Source: Gammaproteobacteria bacterium (GTDB lineage: Bacteria > Pseudomonadota > Gammaproteobacteria > Pseudomonadales > Moraxellaceae). Taken from it: a stretch of DNA of 44,575 nucleotides. Below the pieces are notes generated by a model that searched no databases, had not been told where the DNA came from, and saw only the letters and a program-made list of their open reading frames with translations. Made by a program: the position numbers and the translations under genes. This document shows positions 1-7,595 of this stretch, piece by piece (position 1 is the first letter of the stretch; every line of letters begins with the position of its first letter). The stretch lies in contig JAGWUI010000021.1 in the NCBI GenBank assembly GCA_028868515.1, positions 1-44,575 of the forward strand. The letters run 5' to 3'.

Positions 1-296
1 AAAAAGAACTCAAATTGCCTTTGACCGTTTTTGCAAAACCCGTTACTGAGCCAGCAACTCCAGCAACTCCAGCAACTCCAGCAACTCCAGCAACTCCAGC
101 AACTCCAGCAACTCCAGCAACTCCAGCAACTCCAGCAGCAGATACAAGTCAAACTGTAACGCAGCAGCCTGCAACTACGAATACAACGCCTACGCCAGTA
201 TCGACGGATGCTGCAAATGCATCTAAGAAATCCCCAGAAAATAACGCTGTAACTGATAAGTTGCTGGAATGGCAACTATCGAAACAGCAGCATTAA
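1..296 (+). CDS. C-terminal end of an unidentified protein with a (Pro-Ala-Thr)n linker (partial)
   Basis: The open frame runs in from the left edge (frame from base 3) and stops at 296. A TTG at 15 could serve as a start, but the frame continues upstream without a stop, so a truncated gene is more likely. The visible part is a low-complexity, probably disordered tail: nine Pro-Ala-Thr triplets, a Thr/Gln/Pro-rich stretch, and a charged end containing LLEWQLSKQQH. It lies 13 bases before the next gene and is co-directional with the ExbB/ExbD/TonB-like cluster, so it probably belongs to that operon. Its main domain is outside the window and its function cannot be named. Confidence 0.6.
   Translation, partial: KELKLPLTVFAKPVTEPATPATPATPATPATPATPATPATPATPAADTSQTVTQQPATTNTTPTPVSTDAANASKKSPENNAVTDKLLEWQLSKQQH
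51..131 (+). repeat. Nine perfect 9-bp tandem repeats (CCAGCAACT)
   Basis: Nine exact copies of CCAGCAACT run from 51 to 131, followed by a degenerate copy CCAGCAGCA at 132-140. The unit is three codons (Pro-Ala-Thr), so copy-number change would alter the linker length without shifting the frame. Confidence 0.95.
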
Positions 297-309
297 GAGG
301 TTTGAAGGA

Positions 310-711
310 ATGATAAAAACTCATTTACGAACAATCTGTGCATTGATGATGGTTAGTGCAACTGCTGCGACGATGAACGTATATGCGGATGATTCTTCAG
401 ATAGTTCAGCAAGTGTTGCGAAGCCGTCTAAAACAGAAAAAGCAGCTAAGACAGTAACTAAGAAGGCTAAAGCTGGTGCTAAAAGTGCGGGCGCTAGCTC
501 GGCTGTAGCTGGTCAAACCGATATTGTTGCTAAGGTTGATTTACCAATGGTCACTAATATTACGCCTTGGCGAGATGCGGAGGAGAGTGTTCCAAAGAAT
601 ATTTTGGAATTTTCAGCATTGAAAGATTCTTTAACACCAACAGATCGTGATCGACTGGCTGGTGAAATTCGTTATACCTCGATTCTAAATCAACCACTTG
701 AGCAAAAGTGA
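310..711 (+). CDS. Small exported protein of unknown function in the ExbB/ExbD/TonB-like cluster
   Basis: This 133-residue protein starts with a clear signal peptide: a basic n-region (MIKTHLR), a hydrophobic stretch, and a likely cleavage after VYA before DDSSDSS. The mature part opens with a Ser/Ala/Lys-rich stretch, probably flexible and basic, over about residues 28-75. A more ordered tail follows, with NITPWRDAEESVPKNILEF and a region ending LAGEIRYTSILNQPLEQK. I recognise no family. The SD-like GAAGGA lies just before ATG 310. Its place before exbB suggests a periplasmic accessory of the energy-transduction complex; that is inference from context. Confidence 0.7.
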   Translation: MIKTHLRTICALMMVSATAATMNVYADDSSDSSASVAKPSKTEKAAKTVTKKAKAGAKSAGASSAVAGQTDIVAKVDLPMVTNITPWRDAEESVPKNILEFSALKDSLTPTDRDRLAGEIRYTSILNQPLEQK

Positions 712-799
712 TTTAAAAATATTATTGATTTGATCAATATTTTAACTTGATAGGGTGTTCTTAAAACATCTTAAAAATGAACAGATAGGAGTGTTACAT

Positions 800-1429
800 A
801 TGGAATTTATTAAATTTATTCAGGTGGGTGGCTTTTTTATGTACCCCATCATGGTTGTTTTTATTGTTGGCATGGCAATCTTTTTTGAACGTATTTATGC
901 CTTAGGTAAAGCTCGTTCACGCAGCCGTGATGTTTGGGCACGTGTGCAACCAGATGTGCAAGCAGGTCGTATCGAAACTGCATTTAATGCTGTAAAAGAT
1001 GATGACAGCGAAGCAGGTCGTGTACTTGATTATGGTTTGGGCGCAGCTGCAAGTGGCGCAGATATGAGTCATGTTGAAGGTGCGTTAGAAGAAGGTTTAC
1101 TTGAGGTGATTCCACGTCTTGAAGCACGTACGAGCTATATTTCTACTTTAGCAAACGTCGCAACACTTCTTGGACTCTTGGGTACTGTGCATGGTTTGAT
1201 TTTGGCGTTCGCGTCTGTTGCAAATGCTGATCCAGCACAAAAAGGTGATTTGCTTTCTGCTGCACTTGCAGTATCGATGAATACCACAGCATTTGGTTTG
1301 GGTGCTGCGATTCCATTAGTGATTGCGTTCACTTATTTGCAGAGCTATACACAGCAAGTCATTGAAAGTTTGGAAATGATTGCAATGAAAGTACAGAACT
1401 CGATCCGTCGCACGTTGCCAACTCGTTAA
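800..1429 (+). CDS. MotA/TolQ/ExbB-family proton channel subunit
   Basis: ExbB/TolQ-type inner-membrane channel protein that, with ExbD, uses the proton-motive force to drive a TonB-like protein. From ATG 800 it is 209 residues. TM1 lies near the N-terminus (GGFFMYPIMVVFIVGMAIFF). A cytoplasmic segment follows, then two C-terminal TM helices around ISTLANVATLLGLLGTVHGLI and NTTAFGLGAAIPLVIAF, the typical ExbB core with its conserved Gly and Thr residues. The start at 800 is preferred over GTG 755 because TAGGAG stands about 8 bases upstream of it and 755 would add a non-hydrophobic leader. Two exbD genes and a TonB-like gene follow, so this is a dedicated system rather than tolQ. Confidence 0.9.
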   Translation: MEFIKFIQVGGFFMYPIMVVFIVGMAIFFERIYALGKARSRSRDVWARVQPDVQAGRIETAFNAVKDDDSEAGRVLDYGLGAAASGADMSHVEGALEEGLLEVIPRLEARTSYISTLANVATLLGLLGTVHGLILAFASVANADPAQKGDLLSAALAVSMNTTAFGLGAAIPLVIAFTYLQSYTQQVIESLEMIAMKVQNSIRRTLPTR

Positions 1430-1501
1430 TCGTATCTAACCATTTTAGAGCGAGATGCTCGAATAAGGATAGTGCGATAGCGCGTTAAAGGGAGAGTATG
1501 T

Positions 1502-1987
1502 ATGTCGATTCGCAAGCATCGTCGTAACCGAGAAACAGAAGCACAGCTGGATCTCACAGCGTTTATGAACTTGATGGTGATCATGATCCCATCATTGCTG
1601 ATTAATGCTGTGTTTACCCAAGTCAGCGTGCTCAATGTCGATCAGCCAGGTGATGGTGCGCCGCACAGTGCGAGCGCGGTCGTCAAACCTCAGCTGACGT
1701 TGGATATCGGTGTATATCCAGACAAAATCGTGATTAATAATCGCGGTGTAGGTCAAATTAAAGAAATTGCAGGGCATAACTTTGCTGAATTGAATGCTGC
1801 ATTGATTGATGTAAAAAAACAATATCCAGCCGTAAATAGTGCAACATTGCGAATTGATGAAACGGTTACTTATCAAGATATTGTGAGTACGATTGATGCG
1901 GTTCGTATCGTGGATAGCCAAAAAACAGGCAATAGTTATGCGCTATTCCCGAATGTCCAATTGGCTGGTGTGGAGGGGACGCCTTGA
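1502..1987 (+). CDS. ExbD/TolR-family biopolymer transport protein (first copy)
   Basis: A 161-residue ExbD-type protein with a short basic cytoplasmic N-terminus (MSIRKHRRNRETEAQ). A single TM helix carries the family signature LDLTAFMNLMVIMIPSLL, including the membrane Asp expected to take part in proton transfer. The periplasmic domain has an ExbD-like end (LRIDETVTYQDIVSTIDAVR). ATG 1502 follows a GGGAGAG ribosome-binding site; an ATG at 1498 is out of frame. It overlaps the second exbD by four bases. Confidence 0.88.
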   Translation: MSIRKHRRNRETEAQLDLTAFMNLMVIMIPSLLINAVFTQVSVLNVDQPGDGAPHSASAVVKPQLTLDIGVYPDKIVINNRGVGQIKEIAGHNFAELNAALIDVKKQYPAVNSATLRIDETVTYQDIVSTIDAVRIVDSQKTGNSYALFPNVQLAGVEGTP

Positions 1988-2502
1988 AACTTTCTCAGAT
2001 TCGTCGCCACAAACGCAGAATGGCACGACGGAACAGCACAGCGCATTTAACACTGACGTCATTGATCGATATTTTTACGTTACTGGTGTGTTTCTTGTTG
2101 GTCGGCTTTCAGGGCGAAGCACAAATTCCGTCTATTAAAGGCTTGGCTTTACCAATTTCTAGCTCTTATGTACCACCTGAGTCGTCATTGACTGTGGTCG
2201 TCACAGGAACTGAAATTCGTATTAATGAAAAAGTTGTTCAGACTCTTGTTCCAAGTGATACACCTAATGCGGCAGGCAATAAAGAAATTGATTTTGGTCC
2301 ATTAGCTGGCGTATTGCAGCAACAGGCTAAGCGTTTTAAACCATCGCAAAAGGTCAATGGCGTTGATGAGCGTACAGTAATTATTTTGGCTGATCAAAAT
2401 ATCCCTTATGCGATTCTGCATCAGATCATGATTGTATGCAGCCAGCAGCAATTCGGAAGAATTGCATTTGCAGTGAATAAGGAGGCGAAGAAAAATGCCT
2501 AA
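1984..2502 (+). CDS. ExbD/TolR-family biopolymer transport protein (second copy)
   Basis: A second ExbD-type protein of 172 residues, diverged from the first: basic N-terminus (RRHKRRMARRNS), TM helix with the Asp-containing signature LTSLIDIFTLLVCFLLVGF, and a periplasmic domain ending IILADQNIPYAILHQIMIVC. The start is TTG 1984, overlapping the previous stop as TTGA. A strong GGAGGGG lies at about 1972-1978, so translational coupling is likely. Two different ExbD subunits beside one ExbB suggest a hetero-oligomeric stator, as in ExbB-ExbD-ExbD gene sets described from Xanthomonas and some gliding or surface-function clusters (family knowledge; not shown here). Confidence 0.86.
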   Translation: MKLSQIRRHKRRMARRNSTAHLTLTSLIDIFTLLVCFLLVGFQGEAQIPSIKGLALPISSSYVPPESSLTVVVTGTEIRINEKVVQTLVPSDTPNAAGNKEIDFGPLAGVLQQQAKRFKPSQKVNGVDERTVIILADQNIPYAILHQIMIVCSQQQFGRIAFAVNKEAKKNA

Positions 2503-3664
2503 CCCAATTCAAAATATGCCTGAAATGCTACCGTCTCATGATGGCGTGGATGTGACTGCAAAGAACTGGTTGCCGTGGGATTATGGTCAATTCCGTAAAT
2601 CTGATATTGGATTCGGGATTGTTGCGATTGTATGTTGTGTTGTGATTCCATTAATCAATGTACCTATGATTAAAAAAATCATTCCACAACGTACAGTTCT
2701 TGCACCAGTAGAAGTCGCCGCACCCATTGTGCAGCCAAAACCTGTGCCACCACCACCTCCTCCTAAGAAGGAAGGCGGTGCGAAGCCAGAACCAGAGAAA
2801 GCGATGTTACGTGCGGCTGCACCGAATCATCCATTGCCGAAGCCGCAAGCACCAAGTCAAGTGGGTTCACCTGATAAGCCGCCTGTGCAGACTGTGCGTC
2901 CAGCACGTGCCACAGCGGATGCAGGCCCGACGAAGCAAGCTGCAACATCACCTAATCCAACACCGCTGCCTAGTGATACGCCTGCGGCTGTATCGCATAA
3001 CACAGGGCCAAGTGCTGCTGAGATTCAGGCTGCTGCACAGAAACGTGCTCAAGGCTTGGTGGCTGCAACAGGTTTAGGTACAGCGATTGGCAGTTTAACC
3101 AATGGCACAAGCTCTAATCCAAAAGCAGTAGAAGGTCGTGGCTTGCAACATGGTGGCGTTGAGGGTGGACGTCCTGATGTGAAGCTGGGTGCTGGAGGCG
3201 GTGGAACCGGTGGTAATGGATCAGCACGATCTGGCGTGAAGTTTGGTTCTGCAACGGATGGCGATAAGACGGGTCACGGAACTGGCAACTTATCTGGTCG
3301 CGGTACTGATGATGTCAGTGGCGGCAAGATTAAAGGCAATGGTAACGGCGGCACTGGCAGCGGCAAGGGCGATGCGAGTGGTAAAGGTCGTGATGATGTA
3401 AAACGCATCATGGATCAAAACGCAGGTCGTGTACAGGGCGCATATAAACGTGCTCTGGATGATGATCCGACCATGCAAGGTAGCTTTACTGTTCGTTTAA
3501 AAATTGCACCAGATGGTCATGTGATCAGCGTGAGCGTTGTTTCAAGTGACTTGAATAACAGCGCACTTGAAAGCAAGTTGAAAGCAATTATTCAAAGCTA
3601 TCAGTTCAGTTCGGGTAATTTTGATACATTTGAAGGAAATTATAAGTATAATTTCATTCAATAG
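2495..3664 (+). CDS. TonB-like energy transducer with AgmX/PglI-type C-terminal domain
   Basis: A 389-residue protein built like TonB/TolA: cytoplasmic N-terminus, one TM helix at about 38-57 (IGFGIVAIVCCVVIPLI), then a Pro/Lys-rich stretch with PVPPPPPP at about 84-90. A long Ala/Pro-rich and then very Gly-rich region (about 190-300) is probably extended. The compact C-terminal domain (about 305-389) reads GRVQGAYKRALDDDPTMQGS, then VRLKIAPDGHVISVSVVSSD. That pattern fits the AgmX/PglI or TonB C-terminal families. ATG 2495 follows AAGGAGG and overlaps the previous gene by eight bases. It is the last gene of the cluster and should contact an outer-membrane partner not found here. Confidence 0.85.
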   Translation: MPNPIQNMPEMLPSHDGVDVTAKNWLPWDYGQFRKSDIGFGIVAIVCCVVIPLINVPMIKKIIPQRTVLAPVEVAAPIVQPKPVPPPPPPKKEGGAKPEPEKAMLRAAAPNHPLPKPQAPSQVGSPDKPPVQTVRPARATADAGPTKQAATSPNPTPLPSDTPAAVSHNTGPSAAEIQAAAQKRAQGLVAATGLGTAIGSLTNGTSSNPKAVEGRGLQHGGVEGGRPDVKLGAGGGGTGGNGSARSGVKFGSATDGDKTGHGTGNLSGRGTDDVSGGKIKGNGNGGTGSGKGDASGKGRDDVKRIMDQNAGRVQGAYKRALDDDPTMQGSFTVRLKIAPDGHVISVSVVSSDLNNSALESKLKAIIQSYQFSSGNFDTFEGNYKYNFIQ

Positions 3665-3726
3665 GTCGTTAAATCAGCGTTTTGCAGTTGTGTTTTGAAA
3701 CTGAAATCGCTAATCTATGCACCACT

Positions 3727-3816
3727 GGAAGCGTGGCTGAGCGGTTTAAAGCACCGGTCTTGAAAACCGACGAGGGTGTGAGCCCTCCGTGAGTTCGAAT
3801 CTCACCGCTTCCGCCA
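3727..3816 (+). tRNA. tRNA-Ser (anticodon UGA)
   Basis: Acceptor arm GGAAGCG (3727-3733) pairs with CGCTTCC (3806-3812), followed by discriminator G and an encoded CCA (3814-3816). The D-arm starts TGGCTGAGCGG. The anticodon loop is CTTGAAA with anticodon TGA, reading UCA serine codons. The T-loop is GTTCGAATC. The extra stem in the variable region (CGAGGGTGTGAGCCCTCCG) marks a class II tRNA, as expected for serine. Confidence 0.96.
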
Positions 3817-3834
3817 AATTGATGCGGTAAACAT

Positions 3835-3866
3835 AAAAAATCCCTTATTTTATAAGGGATTTTTTA
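3835..3866. terminator. Bidirectional rho-independent terminator
   Basis: AAAAAATCCCTTA, a short TTT loop and TAAGGGATTTTTT form a hairpin with T-runs on both strands. It lies between tRNA-Ser (plus) and the end of the convergent EamA gene (minus) and can end both transcripts. Confidence 0.9.
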
Positions 3867-3871
3867 TTGCC

Positions 3872-4804
3872 TTAAATTCCTTGATATTTCTTAGAGATTT
3901 GTTTCTTCAGATTTGGAAATAAATCACACGCAAAATAAATTGCCAAACCTAACATCACCACACTAATTCCAATCATCATGACGTTGCTGATGTGTTCGTT
4001 ATTAAGCCATGTCCCTAAGATTAGCGCGAGTATAGGTGTAATGACCGTTGCAAGTGAAAGCGTCGATGGCTGCATGTGTTTAATCAAATAAAAATAACAC
4101 ATCATTGCGGCAATCGATGACAGCGTTGCTGAATACAGAATCGCTAATAATGCCGTGTAGTCAGGCAAATGTGTGGGTCTGAGTGTCCAGTAAAACGGCA
4201 GAAGAATGATTAAGCCGACCATGGAGAAAATAAGCGACCCAGTCGTTTGTGCCAAGGGATGCAAGTTGGCTTTTTCATATCGTAACCAGAAGATCGAACC
4301 GACATAGGCCATTACGCCGATGAGGACATAAATCATTCCTTTCAGCATACCTGCGTGCATATGTACGGAACCGAAAACCCCCATCAACCCAAGCGTGGAC
4401 AATGTCATCCCAACCCACTGTAAGCGATTTAGTTTAGAGTTAATAAAGTGTCCAACTAATCCTGTCATGAGTGGCGATAGACCAAAAATTAAAGAAATTA
4501 GTCCAGATGGTAAATATTGTGCGCCGAGATAAGTAAAGAGCATTGCCCAAAATAAACCTAAAGTCCCTGCGAGATAACACCGTAAAGCTGCTCTATTTAA
4601 AGGTAATGGCTCACGAATACACCATAAAATAATGCGAGCAATCGCAATCGCAAGTAGAAAGCGCACGCTGAGAGACCAGATTGGATTGAGTCCACGGAGA
4701 CTTACTACAACCGCAAGTGGTGTAGTCGACCAAATCAGGATTAAGGTGACATAGGCTCCCGACGTACGCAAATTCTGTGGTGGTTCTTCTAATGGGGTTA
4801 ACAT
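3872..4804 (-). CDS. EamA/DMT-superfamily transporter
   Basis: A 310-residue inner-membrane protein with about ten hydrophobic helices in two repeated halves, typical of EamA (RhaT/YdcZ-like) drug/metabolite transporters. Visible features are the first helix TLILIWSTTPLAVV, the conserved PLMTGLVGHF region at the end of the first EamA repeat, and STLSLATVITPILALILGTWL in the second. The substrate cannot be predicted. A strong AAAGGAGG stands upstream of ATG 4804. It is monocistronic between two terminators. Confidence 0.88.
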   Translation of the reverse strand: MLTPLEEPPQNLRTSGAYVTLILIWSTTPLAVVVSLRGLNPIWSLSVRFLLAIAIARIILWCIREPLPLNRAALRCYLAGTLGLFWAMLFTYLGAQYLPSGLISLIFGLSPLMTGLVGHFINSKLNRLQWVGMTLSTLGLMGVFGSVHMHAGMLKGMIYVLIGVMAYVGSIFWLRYEKANLHPLAQTTGSLIFSMVGLIILLPFYWTLRPTHLPDYTALLAILYSATLSSIAAMMCYFYLIKHMQPSTLSLATVITPILALILGTWLNNEHISNVMMIGISVVMLGLAIYFACDLFPNLKKQISKKYQGI

Positions 4805-4840
4805 TTTTTCCTCCTTTGATCAAAATTTAGATATAAAAAA

Positions 4841-4861
4841 AGCCGCTTTTTATGAGCGGCT
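4841..4861 (-). terminator. Rho-independent terminator on the minus strand
   Basis: AGCCGCT (4841-4847) pairs with AGCGGCT (4855-4861). On the minus strand the hairpin is followed by seven T residues. It stands 16 bases past the stop of the candidate small gene at 4878 and upstream of the EamA promoter region. Confidence 0.8.
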
Positions 4862-4877
4862 TTGACTGTAGGATGAT

Positions 4878-5165
4878 CTATTTCGTCGAAAGAAGCTCAC
4901 GCGTGTCTATATGCCACACCGCAGGTTTGCGAATGGCACGGACTGTACGAATCGAGCACAACATAGAATAGGTCATCATGCGTCGATAATGAGTGCGAGC
5001 AGGGTGTATTGTCAATCTGTTTTTGGGCAGTTTTTTATCTAAACTAAGTTTGCTTAAATAATTTCTTTTAAGATTTTTTAAAACTACAAGTGTGAACTTA
5101 GTGTGTTGTTTATATTTCATTTGTGTAATTTTATGTGCAAATGTATGATACGCCGCTATCAACAA
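4878..5165 (-). CDS. Possible small basic protein, unknown function
   Basis: An open frame of up to 95 codons (TTG 5165). An ATG at 5117 would give 79 residues (MKYKQHTKFTLVVLKNLKRN...). The product is basic and ends RAIRKPAVWHIDTRELLSTK. The main support is positional: a rho-independent terminator follows the stop by 16 bases on the same strand. No good ribosome-binding site precedes either start, so the true start may be further in (for example the Met-Met near 4974) or the transcript may be non-coding. No family recognised. Confidence 0.4.
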   Translation of the reverse strand: MLIAAYHTFAHKITQMKYKQHTKFTLVVLKNLKRNYLSKLSLDKKLPKNRLTIHPARTHYRRMMTYSMLCSIRTVRAIRKPAVWHIDTRELLSTK

Positions 5166-5222
5166 TACATTAATCGATTCAAGTTGATAATAAATTTAAT
5201 CTTGTGAAGTAGGCGTAAAAAT

Positions 5223-5585
5223 ATGAAAAAAGTTTTTGGTTTGTCAGTAATTTTATCTGTGATTTTAGCAAGTGGTTGCGCTTCTATTGTGAATAGCAGA
5301 ACGCAAATCGTAAATATTACAACCTCAAATGGTGCAAAAGTTACTGCTAATGTTGATGGAAGAACCTTGCAAGCTCCAGGTGTTATTGGGATAGATCGCT
5401 CTAGAATTGATAAAGTAATTACGACCCAAGATAGTAACTGTAATCCGCAAACGATGGTTTCTAGTAAAGTGGATCCATTTTTCTTCGGTAATATTATCAT
5501 CGGTGGACTTTTGGGATCGACTACTGACTATTCAACAGAAAAAATGTGGCGATATGACGATACTTTGATCATTGCTTGTAAATAA
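5223..5585 (+). CDS. Small outer-membrane or periplasmic lipoprotein
   Basis: A 120-residue protein with a lipoprotein signal peptide: MKKVFGLSVILSVILASGC, lipobox LASGC, acylated Cys 19, then ASIVNSRTQ. This opening (CASIVN followed by a beta-rich segment, VNITTSNGAKVTANVDG) resembles the YceK/YidQ-like and PEGA-like lipoproteins of gamma-proteobacteria. A hydrophobic Gly-rich patch near residues 85-97 (FFFGNIIIGGLLGS) may be a second membrane contact. AGG lies about 9 bases upstream of ATG 5223. The next gene starts two bases after the stop, so the two are likely translated together. Confidence 0.85.
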   Translation: MKKVFGLSVILSVILASGCASIVNSRTQIVNITTSNGAKVTANVDGRTLQAPGVIGIDRSRIDKVITTQDSNCNPQTMVSSKVDPFFFGNIIIGGLLGSTTDYSTEKMWRYDDTLIIACK

Positions 5586-5587
5586 TT

Positions 5588-7462
5588 TTGGTATTTATCC
5601 TGCAATGGAAGGAGGGCTTTTTAGCTCTCCTTTTTTTACTGTGTTTTTCAAATGCTGTTTATGCACAGCAAGATAATGCTGTCTTAGATACAACAACTGT
5701 TATAGATCATCAGATTGTTGAAAAAGCGTTGAACGAAAAGATTTATATGAAGCCAGAATGGAGTGCGTTGCTTCATGTGGATCATGATAAGCCTTATATC
5801 AATGATGAACATTTTTTATTAAGCTTGCCTCATTTTTCACTAAAAAATGAACTAATTTTGGATTTGAATGCGATTTCGAATCCACTCAGTCATGATGAGT
5901 TTATTTGTAAGTTTCCTGCGAGGACGTTGTGGTTACAGCAGCAATTACAATTAGCGCCAATATCTTTTAATCAGTGCACGGACTTTACCAATTACTTAGA
6001 TAATGCACCTGCCGATCACATTAAATTGGTTTATGTTGCTGAAAATATTACCCAGCCTTCTAGCATGATGGGGCATGTATTGCTTCAACTTTCTGGATTG
6101 AATAAGAACAATAAACATGTGGATCATGCGGTTTCTTTTTATACGGATGTCAGCGGGATTAATGCACCAAAATTTATGTTTCAGGCATTAGTGACTGGAA
6201 AAAAAGGTTATTTTTCATTAACACCATTGAATGAGAAACTTGAAAGATATCACCATCAAGAACAGCGGAATATTTGGACGTATGATCTTGCACTAACCGA
6301 TGAGCAAAAACAAAGAATCCAGTATCATGTTTGGGAATTAAAAACGGCGCCGCTGACTTATTATTTTAAAGGTTATAACTGTGCGACTTTAACTCACTTT
6401 GTTTTGGCGACAACTGGTAATCAAACGATCATTAATAGTTTTGGTGCCATATTATCTCCTTTAGATATTGCCAAAAGTGTTGATAATGCTCAGATGGTGA
6501 AGAGTACAACACTTTCACCTTCGGATACTTTCGCAATCCGAATGCTGACGGATCAATATGATTCTGCTTGGCAGGAGCATTTAAAATCCGCAATGCAGAA
6601 TAACTCCCTAACGACACTTATTGAGAAAACTTCATCTCCAGTAGATCGGTTTGTGATGTATCAAGTTGCGTCACATTACAGAGATTTTTTACAAGATCAT
6701 GGAAAATTAGCGGTTGCTGGAAATTCACTAGATCAACAGTTAGATGAGTCAAAGCCGTTTATTCGTGATTTTGTGATCGACCTTTCGCAATATAAAAATC
6801 CCCTGAAAGCGCCTAATGATAGTCAGTTATCGATAGGTGCAGGTTATGACAATCAACAGCATGTGCTCAAACTAGATTATCTCCCGACAGCACAGAAGTT
6901 AGAGGATGATAATAGTCAGTCGGCAAGTGAACATGAATTGTTACTAGGAAATGTTGGACTGAAGTATTTGACGGAGAGTCATCGAATAAAGATTGATTAT
7001 ATTAATCTTTATTCGATGACGTCATTCATTCCAGTTGATGTTTTTACTGGCGGGATTTCAGGGCAAATGTCACTGAGTTATGCACCTAGATTTGATTCGT
7101 CAATGCGAGAACAGCAATCGACAACCCTTGAAGGTGGTGCTGGATTAACGAAGCAAGTTATGCCTAATTTGACGGTGTCAGCACTATTATTAGGAGGTGT
7201 GGATTATTTAGATCATCAGACACAAGCTCATGTCACGCCAAGTTTAACCGCGATTGCCAATGAACGATGGGATATGAAATCGATCATCCAATATCAGCGT
7301 ATTTATAGCACAGCCCAATTGAGTCGTCCTTACAACGCGATCAAGTTAACTCAATCAAAGCGCATCAATTCAGAATACAGCGTTCAATTGAGCTATGACA
7401 ATTTTTGGAATACTGAGCGTAGCCAATTTTCATATGCATTAATGCTTAAGAAAATATTTTAA
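5588..7462 (+). CDS. DUF4105 (Lnb-type N-terminal) periplasmic/outer-membrane protein
   Basis: A 624-residue exported protein with a signal peptide ending NAVYA before QQDN. The middle carries the DUF4105 pattern: LVYVAENITQPSSMMGHVLLQLSG (conserved Ser/Gly/His), and later YYFKGYNCATLTHFVL with a conserved Cys. The last 220 residues alternate polar and hydrophobic positions and end in LKKIF with a C-terminal Phe, consistent with a beta-barrel or beta-sandwich; that is my reading of the pattern. The start is probably TTG 5588, two bases after the lipoprotein stop and with little SD, which suggests coupling. The enzymatic role of DUF4105 is not established; papain-like chemistry has been suggested from the Cys/His pattern. 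Confidence 0.82.
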   Translation: MVFILQWKEGFLALLFLLCFSNAVYAQQDNAVLDTTTVIDHQIVEKALNEKIYMKPEWSALLHVDHDKPYINDEHFLLSLPHFSLKNELILDLNAISNPLSHDEFICKFPARTLWLQQQLQLAPISFNQCTDFTNYLDNAPADHIKLVYVAENITQPSSMMGHVLLQLSGLNKNNKHVDHAVSFYTDVSGINAPKFMFQALVTGKKGYFSLTPLNEKLERYHHQEQRNIWTYDLALTDEQKQRIQYHVWELKTAPLTYYFKGYNCATLTHFVLATTGNQTIINSFGAILSPLDIAKSVDNAQMVKSTTLSPSDTFAIRMLTDQYDSAWQEHLKSAMQNNSLTTLIEKTSSPVDRFVMYQVASHYRDFLQDHGKLAVAGNSLDQQLDESKPFIRDFVIDLSQYKNPLKAPNDSQLSIGAGYDNQQHVLKLDYLPTAQKLEDDNSQSASEHELLLGNVGLKYLTESHRIKIDYINLYSMTSFIPVDVFTGGISGQMSLSYAPRFDSSMREQQSTTLEGGAGLTKQVMPNLTVSALLLGGVDYLDHQTQAHVTPSLTAIANERWDMKSIIQYQRIYSTAQLSRPYNAIKLTQSKRINSEYSVQLSYDNFWNTERSQFSYALMLKKIF

Positions 7463-7466
7463 CGGT

Positions 7467-7595
7467 TTATTTCTTTTTCTTTTTTTGTTTCGAGTCTTGC
7501 AAGATCTGTTCAAACTGTAGTGTTGTCCAGTAATGCAGATCGTTTTTTTTATTTGAAGAATTTTTTGTTATTGATTGTTTTTTATCGCTATTCAT
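7467..7595 (-). CDS. Candidate 42-residue small protein
   Basis: ATG 7595 is preceded on the minus strand by AAAGGTGA at good spacing and opens a 42-codon frame ending TAA at 7467. The product begins MNSDKKQSITKNSSNKK, continues NDLHYWTTLQFEQILQDSK and ends in a lysine run. It has a Lys/Asn-rich N-terminus, an amphipathic middle with Tyr-Trp, and no signal peptide. It is convergent with the DUF4105 gene, whose stop lies five bases away. The good ribosome-binding site and non-random middle argue for a real gene. Function unknown. Confidence 0.55.
   Translation of the reverse strand: MNSDKKQSITKNSSNKKNDLHYWTTLQFEQILQDSKQKKKKK

Noticed and set aside
51-131. Tandem repeat as CRISPR or phase-variation switch
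   Set aside because: The units are contiguous 9-mers without spacers and keep the frame, so neither applies.
755-799. Upstream GTG start for the ExbB gene
   Set aside because: ATG 800 has a good ribosome-binding site and begins as ExbB proteins do; the added residues are not like the family.
2727-3077. 116-codon frame inside the TonB-like gene
   Set aside because: Its Arg/His/Gln-rich product is the out-of-frame reading of Pro/Ala-rich codons; the overlapping gene has clear domains.
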